Positions 6,607-12,790 of a stretch of 64,000 nt of DNA are shown in pieces. Every line of letters begins with the position of its first letter. The stretch's first letter is position 1. Made by a program: the position numbers and the translations under genes. The DNA comes from Candidatus Phycosocius bacilliformis (GTDB taxonomy: Bacteria; Pseudomonadota; Alphaproteobacteria; Caulobacterales; Aquidulcibacteraceae): positions 62,001 to 126,000 of the forward strand of contig NZ_BFBR01000001.1 in assembly GCF_003112735.1 (NCBI RefSeq), read 5' to 3'. The notes under the pieces are model-generated. The model made no database searches. It was not told the origin of the DNA and saw only the letters and a list, made by a program, of their open reading frames with translations.

Positions 6607-7079
6607 AAAGCATGCCAAGGGGCGATAAGCCCGTGAAGCGCGCGCGGGCGGGCGAGGGATATGCCATCGTCAAGGATCGGGTGCATAGGGTGAAGGATAA
6701 GGCGGTTGCCGCTTACGTGGCCACACATGTGCTTGGCCGTGAAATCCTTGATCAGGGCAATGTGGGCGATGCGGCACCCGCATTTGTGGTTACGGCCTGC
6801 GGGGACAAGTTCTGCCGCGCCCATGAACGGGAAAAGCCAGCGGGATGGCGCTGCAGCGTGGAGGGCGCTGGTTTCTCATGCCTGTGTGGCCACGCAAAAG
6901 GCGATACGATCACCATGGTCCAAGCCGCTTTGGGTGTCGGCTTTTTTGAGGCGCTGCAAGAGTTGGACCGGGCCTTGCCGGGGCGCGCGGTGCGCACCGA
7001 TCGCACGGCATCGGGGGATTTGTTTGGTGCGACAGCACCGTCAGAAATGGCCATGCGTGGCAAGGCGGGCCGATCATGA
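6603..7079 (+). CDS. Stand-alone CHC2-type zinc-finger protein (primase-like N-domain)
   Basis: A 158-residue protein. Residues 66-125 resemble the zinc-binding domain of bacterial primase DnaG: C71-x2-H74, an aromatic-rich middle, a Cys cluster at C93/C95/H97, then 'KGDTITMVQAALGVGFFEALQELDRAL', which matches the GD-I--V....F-EAL signature. The last ligand pair is C-x-C-G-H rather than C-x2-C, so metal coordination may differ. No Toprim catalytic domain follows, so it is not a primase by itself. It may load or regulate a primase, or recognise template. It sits directly before the DnaA domain IV-like gene (four-base overlap). Confidence 0.68.
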   Translation: MKSMPRGDKPVKRARAGEGYAIVKDRVHRVKDKAVAAYVATHVLGREILDQGNVGDAAPAFVVTACGDKFCRAHEREKPAGWRCSVEGAGFSCLCGHAKGDTITMVQAALGVGFFEALQELDRALPGRAVRTDRTASGDLFGATAPSEMAMRGKAGRS

Positions 7080-7486
7080 TCGTGCGGGCTTTGGATGAGC
7101 ATGATCTGGTCGACCAAGTGCGGCTTGATCCACGCCAAGGCGAAGGGCCCAGCGTGGTGCGGATTTCTTTTGCCACTGTGCGCCGGGTCGTTGGGCAGGA
7201 GTTTGGGTTGCCGGAGGCGTGCTTCACGTTGCGCAGTCGGAGACCGTTTTATGCGTGGCGAAGGTTTGCCGTCGTGTTTTGGGCGCGCTTCTTCTGCAAA
7301 GAACCCTGCTCGCCCCTGCCCATGTCCTATCCCAACATCGCCCAACGATTGGGTCTGCGCGATCATACCACGGCCATGCATGGCTGGCGACGGGCCAAAA
7401 AATTGTGGGCAGAAGGCGGGGAGTTTGGGGCAGCGATGGATCGATGCTGGCTGGCGTTTCAGGAGCTGAGCGATGGCAGGCGCTGA
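7076..7486 (+). CDS. DnaA domain IV-like DNA-binding protein
   Basis: A 136-residue protein. Residues about 37-112 match the C-terminal DNA-binding domain of the initiator DnaA, including the signature R95-D-H-T-T-x-x-H102 ('LRDHTTAMHGWRRAKKL') and the preceding FGL...RSRR...A segment. The AAA+ ATPase is absent. It could bind DnaA boxes and compete with, or recruit, host DnaA. The gene is embedded in the phage replication operon with short overlaps to both neighbours. Confidence 0.8.
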   Translation: MIVRALDEHDLVDQVRLDPRQGEGPSVVRISFATVRRVVGQEFGLPEACFTLRSRRPFYAWRRFAVVFWARFFCKEPCSPLPMSYPNIAQRLGLRDHTTAMHGWRRAKKLWAEGGEFGAAMDRCWLAFQELSDGRR

Positions 7487-7586
7487 CATGTTTACCGTGA
7501 TTGATTGGAAGGGCGGGGGCTTAAGCGTGCGGATTGGCAAGACCTGGCACGTGCAGCTCTCCGATGATGGGAGGGCCGCCCTGTGA
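7473..7586 (+). CDS. 37-residue protein in the early operon
   Basis: A short frame with AGGAG eight bases before its ATG, overlapping the end of the preceding gene (14 bases) and the GTG start of the gcrA-like gene (four bases). It encodes MAGADMFTVIDWKGGG followed by a beta-like stretch and a charged end. No family. The tight packing and good ribosome-binding site support translation, and it may serve to couple translation of the next gene. Confidence 0.5.
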   Translation: MAGADMFTVIDWKGGGLSVRIGKTWHVQLSDDGRAAL

Positions 7587-8230
7587 CCGAAAAGTGGACT
7601 GATGAGGCGACTGAGCTGGCTGTCATGATGCGCAAGCGGGGTGACACAGCTGCTGCCATTGCCCATGCGCTGGCGCGCCAATTGGGCTTTGTGGTCAGCC
7701 GCAACGCGGTGATCGGCAAGATGAAGCGGATGGAGGAGGCGGGCAAGATACCAAAGTTTGAGCGGCCGACAACGCCGCGTCTGGTGAATGCTGTCAAACC
7801 AGCCCCGCGGCCCAAGCCGACACGGAAATGGCGGGACCTGCTGGCGGCAAAGCGCGCGGCGGCGGATCCAGATGCGGCAGCATTGGCTGCAGAGCAAATC
7901 GAGGTTCAGCCCGCGCCAAAGCCTCTGGCTGACATCTACACCCGGGTGGAATTGGCCGGCCGGAGTTCGGTCACCTTAACCGACCTTCGCCAGCATCATT
8001 GCCGCTTTCCCCAAGAGGACGCCCAAGGCCGCACAGTGTTTTGCGGCAAGCCAAGGGTGGCGGGCTCGTCATGGTGCGCAGAGCATCAGGCGCGCTGTGT
8101 GGTGGTGATTGAGCCCAAGGCCAAAAAGGGCCCAACCCGGCGCGGGCGTGGCCCGGCCCGGCATGAGCGGGCTGTGCCTTTGCGGACCGTGTTTGATCGC
8201 ACGACAGCAGGATTGGATATGCTGCGATGA
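7583..8230 (+). CDS. GcrA cell-cycle regulator homologue
   Basis: A 215-residue protein with GcrA architecture. The N-terminal HTH (residues 5-50) begins WTDEATELAV and contains 'SRNAVIGKMKR'. A variable Ala/Pro-rich linker follows. The C-terminal zinc-like module has C140 in 'HHCRFP', C154 in 'FCGKP' and C165/H168 in 'WCAEH'. In Caulobacter, GcrA binds sigma70 and promoters carrying methylated GANTC sites made by CcrM. The phage form keeps both ends, so it could recruit host RNA polymerase. The GTG start overlaps the preceding small gene. The methyltransferase three genes upstream makes a methylation link attractive but unproven. Confidence 0.88.
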   Translation: MTEKWTDEATELAVMMRKRGDTAAAIAHALARQLGFVVSRNAVIGKMKRMEEAGKIPKFERPTTPRLVNAVKPAPRPKPTRKWRDLLAAKRAAADPDAAALAAEQIEVQPAPKPLADIYTRVELAGRSSVTLTDLRQHHCRFPQEDAQGRTVFCGKPRVAGSSWCAEHQARCVVVIEPKAKKGPTRRGRGPARHERAVPLRTVFDRTTAGLDMLR

Positions 8231-9066
8231 GCGGGTTGGTTCAGGGTTTGGTATGGCGAGCACGGCTGGATCGGGTCGCAGATGGTGCGCAAGCACCCGG
8301 CCCTTGGGTGAAGCCGATCCTGTGTCGTCTGGCCGATGAGGCGGATGATGAGGGTTTTGACGTGTGGCCATCGGTTGGCACGGTTGCGGGCGATGTGGGT
8401 GTCAGCGAGGCCACGGTGCAGCGGGCTTTGCGCTGGCTTAAGGCGGTCGATCTCTTGCGGGTCGATGGATCGGCCACTGGCGGGCGCGGTCGGACAACCC
8501 GCTATTGGATCAATGTGACGCTCCTCCAAGAGATACAGCGGGGTCGATCTGGGCGCAAAGATGTGCCGCCGCCTGCATCGGATCGTGGCGAAAAAGGGTG
8601 TCACACAGACACCCTTTTGGGAAAATCCGAGGGTCAAAAGGGTGTCACAGAGAGCCTAAAGGGTGTCAGAAAAGGCCTAAAGGGTGTCACAGGTGACACC
8701 CTACCCTATACCCATATACCCGTAAACGCGCGCGAGGCGCGCCGGGCGAGCGCGCGACCTGAAGGCCGCTCGCCCGGCTCTGGTGAGGTTAGGCCGCACT
8801 CTGGCGGGCAGGACTTGGTGGCAGAGCTCGACGTGCCAGTGGACAAACAGGCGTTTGAGGCGTGGGGCGCGCTGGTCGCGGCTATCGTGGTCAAGCGCAT
8901 GCAGCAAGACGCACGGGCTTGGCTGTCACGGCGGGCCGGTGTGGTCGTCAAAACCGCGGGGCAAATTCAGGCAGCCAGCGCATTCAAGGCCGAACGCCTT
9001 CGCCAAACGATGGGCAGTCTTCTCGATGAGGTGGGATGGCAGGTCACGGTGCGGGGAAGTGGGTGA
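8227..9066 (+). CDS. O-like phage replication initiator (winged-helix)
   Basis: A 279-residue protein. Residues about 25-95 form a winged-helix region ('EGFDVWPSVGTVAGDVGVSEATVQRALRWL', then a Gly-rich wing GGRGRTTRYWIN), like replication proteins of the lambda O/DnaD-like type. The middle is low-complexity and encoded by repeated AAAGGGTGTCA units, giving KGV repeats, and the C-terminus is helical. In lambdoid phages the origin lies inside the O gene; the repeats here fit the same plan. Helicase and helicase-loader genes are absent, so host factors would be used. Confidence 0.7.
   Translation: MSGLVQGLVWRARLDRVADGAQAPGPWVKPILCRLADEADDEGFDVWPSVGTVAGDVGVSEATVQRALRWLKAVDLLRVDGSATGGRGRTTRYWINVTLLQEIQRGRSGRKDVPPPASDRGEKGCHTDTLLGKSEGQKGVTESLKGVRKGLKGVTGDTLPYTHIPVNAREARRASARPEGRSPGSGEVRPHSGGQDLVAELDVPVDKQAFEAWGALVAAIVVKRMQQDARAWLSRRAGVVVKTAGQIQAASAFKAERLRQTMGSLLDEVGWQVTVRGSG
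8592..8702. repeat. Iteron-like repeats, probable replication origin
   Basis: Six copies of GGGTGTCA or its complement lie within 111 bases. Direct copies with AAAG or TAAAG leaders start at about 8592, 8636, 8657 and 8678; inverted copies occur at 8608-8618 and 8693-8702. The first pair forms an 11-bp perfect inverted repeat (AAAAGGGTGTC/GACACCCTTTT) with a 5-base loop. The last pair forms a 10-bp palindrome with a 2-base loop. They lie inside the replication-initiator gene and are followed by a more AT-rich stretch (CCTATACCCATATACC). Origin function is inferred. Confidence 0.65.
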
Positions 9067-9118
9067 GTTATGTTGTTGGATTGCAACTGGTTTTCTGAGT
9101 TTGGATAGGGGTTTGTCT

Positions 9119-9688
9119 ATGCTGCGCGCGCTTCGATTTGGGTCTCATTGGCACGTCTTGGTCACAAGTGTTGGTCGGGAAATCGAGGCTGAACGCAAGC
9201 TCTTGGGCTTCGATGGCGTCGAGCCTTACTGTCCCAAGCACACGGTTTGGCAAAGGGTTCATGCGAAGGAGGCTCGGCGGATTGGTTGTTCTCGCAAGAT
9301 GGTTCAGCATGCTCTGCTGCCGGGCTACATTTTCGTGCGTACCGATCTCGGCTTGGTTTCGGTGCGGGACCTCGTGACCCATGCCGATGCCCGGCATGTT
9401 CTGATCGTTGATGGCCGGGCATGTATCGTGCGGCCTCAGTTGATCCAATCGCTGCAAGCAGCTGAACGATCTGGATTGTGGGATCAGGCTGAGGGTGAGA
9501 TCAACAAATTGCAGTTGCGTCTTGGCCAGTCATATCTCATTCAATCTGGGCCAATGCGCGGATTTATTGGGGTTTTGCGTTCAATCGACTTCAACAGCTT
9601 GAAGCCAACCATGACAGTCGAGGTCGAGCTTTTGAAAAGAAATGTTGAAGTCGTGCTTGACCAAAAAACCGAACTCATGAATTCGTAA
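9119..9688 (+). CDS. NusG/RfaH-like transcription antitermination factor
   Basis: A 189-residue protein. The N-terminal NGN domain (about residues 8-75) shows 'HWHVLVTSVGREIEAERKL', a 'YCPKH' segment and the signature LLPGYIFVRTDL. The C-terminal KOW-like region contains 'SGPMRGFIGVLRSIDFNS'. It is a specialised paralogue rather than the housekeeping NusG, because it stands alone in the phage without secE or rplK. Its place between the replication genes and the terminase suggests it lets polymerase read through into the late operon. The ATG at 9119 follows AGGGG by eight bases; upstream in-frame sequence belongs to another gene. Confidence 0.83.
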   Translation: MLRALRFGSHWHVLVTSVGREIEAERKLLGFDGVEPYCPKHTVWQRVHAKEARRIGCSRKMVQHALLPGYIFVRTDLGLVSVRDLVTHADARHVLIVDGRACIVRPQLIQSLQAAERSGLWDQAEGEINKLQLRLGQSYLIQSGPMRGFIGVLRSIDFNSLKPTMTVEVELLKRNVEVVLDQKTELMNS

Positions 9689-9764
9689 GCGCAGGACGAC
9701 TGGCGACCTGTTGCCCAATGTGTGCACGGCCAATCCTGGGGAAGGTTTCAACCGCTCCCCGCGT

Positions 9765-9786
9765 AAAGCGAAGCTTTGCCCTTTTC
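9765..9786 (+). terminator. Weak terminator-like hairpin after the NusG-like gene
   Basis: AAAGC-GAA-GCTTT followed by GCCCTTTTC. It is preceded at about 9738-9760 by a second potential stem (GGGGA/TCCCC). Together these could form an early/late boundary terminator that the NusG-like protein overcomes. The stem is short, so this is tentative. Confidence 0.35.
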
Positions 9787-9888
9787 AACGCTCAAACGAA
9801 AACAAGCATAAACGGGTCCTTTTCTTGGCTGACACTAAGCGGCAGCTCGAAAGTCCCGCATGATGATTAGTGAGGGTCTTTTCAAAAA

Positions 9889-9912
9889 TGGTTGACTGGT
9901 TGACTGGTTGAT
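9889..9912 (+). repeat. 8-bp tandem repeat abutting the terminase start
   Basis: TGGTTGAC, TGGTTGAC and TGGTTGAT are consecutive and end exactly at the ATG of the small terminase gene. They replace a normal Shine-Dalgarno sequence. An ATG at 9888 opens a seven-codon frame (MVDWLTG) that stops one base before the terminase start, with GAGGG upstream, so reinitiation is possible. Confidence 0.55.
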
Positions 9913-10491
9913 ATGAACCAAGTCGAGTTTGCCTCGCTCTGCGGGGTAACAAAGCAGATGGTGAGCAAATGGAAGCGGGATGGCAGGCTGGTGTTTCAGG
10001 CTGGTGTTCTCGACCCACGTGAGAGCCTCGCAAATCTTGCGGGGGTCTGGCAGGATGAACCTGCCCGCCGTCAAGCTTTGGCCTCGCTTGTGGGCACTGA
10101 CTTTGTGCCAGCCCCGGCCAATGACCAAGAAACCAACCTTACCTTTCGCCAGCAGGCCGATGCTCTGCGCCTTGAGCGCGAACGCTTGGCTTTGGCACGA
10201 GAGTCCGGCGAAGTTGTATCGGTGAAAGAGGTGCAGAAACGCGCCATGGAAGCCGTCACACGCTTGCAATTGGGTCTCGATAGTCGCCAGCACAGCCTTA
10301 TCGACAAGATTTTCGAGATCACCGGCGCAGATCCGCGCCTGCGAAGCCAGCTGCAGCGCACCGTGCGCAACTGGAAGGCCGAAGCGATGGCAAAGTTTGC
10401 GGGCGACATGGCTCGCTGCGCCCAGATCCCGGATGGCGAGCCCCTGCCATCGCTTGACGATCTTGACGCTGAGGACGTTGCGGTCGGCTGA
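9913..10491 (+). CDS. Terminase small subunit (Nu1-like)
   Basis: A 192-residue protein with an N-terminal HTH ('FASLCGVTKQMVSKWKRDGR', residues 6-25), as in phage DNA-recognition subunits. A central charged helix (ALRLERERLALARESGEVVS) and helical C-terminal region would oligomerise and contact the large subunit. It lies three bases before the large terminase gene. The protein should bind the packaging initiation site. There is no strong ribosome-binding site before the ATG. Confidence 0.8.
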   Translation: MNQVEFASLCGVTKQMVSKWKRDGRLVFQAGVLDPRESLANLAGVWQDEPARRQALASLVGTDFVPAPANDQETNLTFRQQADALRLERERLALARESGEVVSVKEVQKRAMEAVTRLQLGLDSRQHSLIDKIFEITGADPRLRSQLQRTVRNWKAEAMAKFAGDMARCAQIPDGEPLPSLDDLDAEDVAVG

Positions 10492-10494
10492 TCG

Positions 10495-12591
10495 ATGGCA
10501 TCCGCGCTTTTGTCCGTCGCTGGCACCGCCAGCGCAGCCCAAGTCGTGTTTGGCGCGCTGGCCCAGGTGGCTGCACCCGCCCCGTTTCGACGGATTGCCG
10601 ACTGCGTAGCCCAAGCCCGACATGTGGGTGCGGCGTCGGGCTCCAGTCGACCTGGCCTTTGGGATAACGCCGTCTATCCCGAGGCGGTTGAGATTATGGA
10701 CTGCCTGGACGAAACCCACCCTGCCACCAATGTGGTCGTGTGCGGTGCCGCCCAGCTGTTCAAGACAGAAGTGGGCCTCAACTTCATGGCCCACACGATC
10801 TTAGACGATCCGTGTGGGTTCATTTTCGCCACTTCCACGATTGGGGATTTGCGCGAATTCACCGGCACCAAGTTTCAGGGAATGATCGATGATTCCCCGG
10901 AGTTGAAGCGGCGGGTCTTTGGCATTGTTGAAAAGAGCGCGCAGGGCTCAAACGCCACATCAAAGCGGTTCAAGGGCGGCTCAATCGCCATGGTCACCGC
11001 TTCCAGCTCTCGCGGGCTGCAGGCCAAGTCGAACCGCAAGGGCTGGGGAGATGAGGTCGCAGAGTGGCCGCTTGATGTTGGTGGTCGCGGATCCCCGGTT
11101 GAGCAGATGCGCACCCGCGCAGACGCGCAATACAACGCCAAATTCTTGTGGACCTCGACGCCAAAAGACCTGCCCGATTGCAAAATCACCCAGATGCTTG
11201 AGGCAGGTGATTATCGGGTGCGGTTCCATCAGTGCCCCCAGTGCACCGATTGGACTGATTGGCGGTTTGAAGACCTGACAGAGATTGATGGCAACCCGCA
11301 TCTGGTGTGCCGAAGCTGCGGCTATCCGATCCCGGAAGGGCAGAAGAACAAAATCCGCGCCAATGGCAAGTGGATCAAGACCTACAAAGTGCTGGATGAT
11401 GAAGGGCAAGAGGATCCAAGAAACCCAAGCCCGCCTGAAATCATCCCTGACGCGGAAATCGATCGCTGGCACCAGCGCACATCTGCCGGCAGGGACCCAA
11501 GTTTTACATTCAACCAGCTGATCTCGGCCTTCAAACCGTGGTCAAAGCTGATGGCGGAAGGTCGCGATGCCGAAAAAGGCGACACCGCCAAGAAAAAAGT
11601 GTTCAGCCAGCAAAAGCTGGGCCGTGCTTGGAACCCAGACACGGAATCGGCTGACGCGGATCTGCTTCATGCCTGCGTCGGCAAGTTTACGCCTCCGCGC
11701 GGTCGCATTCCGCGCTGGGCCTGCCGCTTGACTTTGGCGGTCGACGTTCAGGGAAACCGGCTGGAATGGGCGGCGTGGGCTTGGGGACCCAATGATACCG
11801 GGGCTCGCATTGATTGGGGCGAGATCGAGGGCGATCCAACCCGCCGCGCGGTCTGGTCAAAGCTCGATGCCGACGTGATTCCGCGCAAGTGGCCGTCAGA
11901 TCATCTGATCGACCTGGCTGCGGATGGCGTTGCCATCGATTCAGGCGGGCAAGAGGGGGTCACCCCGCAAGTTTATGGCTTTGTGGGGCGGCGGCCGGGT
12001 CTTTACGCCATTAAGGGGGACACAGGGGTTCAGCCGCAGGCGTCTTATCTGTGGCGCGCGCCCAAAGTGGCGCGGGCCAAGCTGGCTGGTCGCACGGTTT
12101 CGACCAACCTCTACTTTCTCGCCAATGGCGAAACCAAGAGTTTGATTGCATCAGGCCTTCGCCTGTCCATTCAAGCCGCTGAAGAACAAGAGTTTCAGGC
12201 AGGCGGTCTTTATCTGACCGCCGAAACATCGCTGGAGCATGTCAAGCAGCTCACCGCCGAGGTCTATACACCCTCGGCGCGTCCAGGGGGGCGCGGCACG
12301 TGGGAGCGCAAGGCGGGCCAAGCCAATGAGCAATTGGACTTGGCCCGCATGGCCATGGCCCTGAACTGGCACCAGACTCGGGTCTGGGATGCTGAGCGGT
12401 GGCAACGTGAATTCATTGCGCGCGCACGTCCGGTCGAGGCCGCTGAAGCGCCGCCCATGCTCGAACTGATGATGGCTCAAGGCGAGGCACCCCCTGCCCC
12501 GGTTGTCATTCCCCTTAATCCCGGCGCGGCTCCGGCCAAGCCGCCCCGTCGCAAGCTGACCAAGATCGGAGGTTTCTTTGACCGAAGCTGA
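10495..12591 (+). CDS. Terminase large subunit, gpA family
   Basis: A 698-residue protein matching lambda gpA-type terminases. An N-terminal ATPase region includes 'VVVCGAAQLFKTEVGLNF' (a Walker A-like segment without the classic GKT), then 'GWGDEVAEWP' (Walker B-like) and 'KFLWTSTPK' (motif III-like). A Cys-rich insertion carries C-x2-C pairs ('CPQC', 'CRSCG'). The C-terminal nuclease part includes 'LAVDVQGNRLEW' and 'IDSGG'. It cuts concatemers and drives DNA into proheads. The tail is Pro-rich. Confidence 0.93.
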   Translation: MASALLSVAGTASAAQVVFGALAQVAAPAPFRRIADCVAQARHVGAASGSSRPGLWDNAVYPEAVEIMDCLDETHPATNVVVCGAAQLFKTEVGLNFMAHTILDDPCGFIFATSTIGDLREFTGTKFQGMIDDSPELKRRVFGIVEKSAQGSNATSKRFKGGSIAMVTASSSRGLQAKSNRKGWGDEVAEWPLDVGGRGSPVEQMRTRADAQYNAKFLWTSTPKDLPDCKITQMLEAGDYRVRFHQCPQCTDWTDWRFEDLTEIDGNPHLVCRSCGYPIPEGQKNKIRANGKWIKTYKVLDDEGQEDPRNPSPPEIIPDAEIDRWHQRTSAGRDPSFTFNQLISAFKPWSKLMAEGRDAEKGDTAKKKVFSQQKLGRAWNPDTESADADLLHACVGKFTPPRGRIPRWACRLTLAVDVQGNRLEWAAWAWGPNDTGARIDWGEIEGDPTRRAVWSKLDADVIPRKWPSDHLIDLAADGVAIDSGGQEGVTPQVYGFVGRRPGLYAIKGDTGVQPQASYLWRAPKVARAKLAGRTVSTNLYFLANGETKSLIASGLRLSIQAAEEQEFQAGGLYLTAETSLEHVKQLTAEVYTPSARPGGRGTWERKAGQANEQLDLARMAMALNWHQTRVWDAERWQREFIARARPVEAAEAPPMLELMMAQGEAPPAPVVIPLNPGAAPAKPPRRKLTKIGGFFDRS

Positions 12592-12790
12592 ATTGAATGC
12601 CGGGATTGATGCGCTCACCGCTGCCATTGCCTCCGGTGAGCTCAAAGTTTCCTACGCGGGCCGCACCGTGGAGTATCGCTCGATCGATGAGCTGATCCGC
12701 GCGCGCGACGTGCTGCGCGGTGATCTGGGGCGCTTGTCCAGCAATGGGGTGCAGCGGTCGCGCATCATCAAAACCACGGTGTTGATGTAA
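12578..12790 (+). CDS. gpW-like head-tail joining protein
   Basis: A 70-residue protein overlapping the terminase gene by 14 bases. The pattern MTEAELNAGIDALTAAIASG, then a VSYAGRTVEYRS hairpin and an 'IDELIRARDVLRGDL' helix, is the small alpha/beta fold of lambda gpW. gpW completes the portal vertex after packaging. Position between terminase and portal is the same as in lambda. Confidence 0.85.
   Translation: MTEAELNAGIDALTAAIASGELKVSYAGRTVEYRSIDELIRARDVLRGDLGRLSSNGVQRSRIIKTTVLM

Noticed and set aside
6752-7897. A 381-codon minus-strand frame under the CHC2, DnaA-like and GcrA genes
   Set aside because: Composition is His/Pro/Arg-rich as expected for antisense frames, and the plus-strand genes have domain support.
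8592-8702. CRISPR-like repeat array
   Set aside because: Units are only 8-15 bases, occur in both orientations, have unequal spacing and lie inside a coding gene; iterons explain them better.
9070-9108. Twelve-codon leader peptide before the NusG-like gene
   Set aside because: A short ATG frame exists, but without ribosome-binding site or attenuator structure; not enough to report as a gene.
8783-9118. N-terminal extension of the NusG-like protein back to 8783
   Set aside because: It overlaps the replication gene in another frame and has no NusG features; the NGN domain begins right after 9119.
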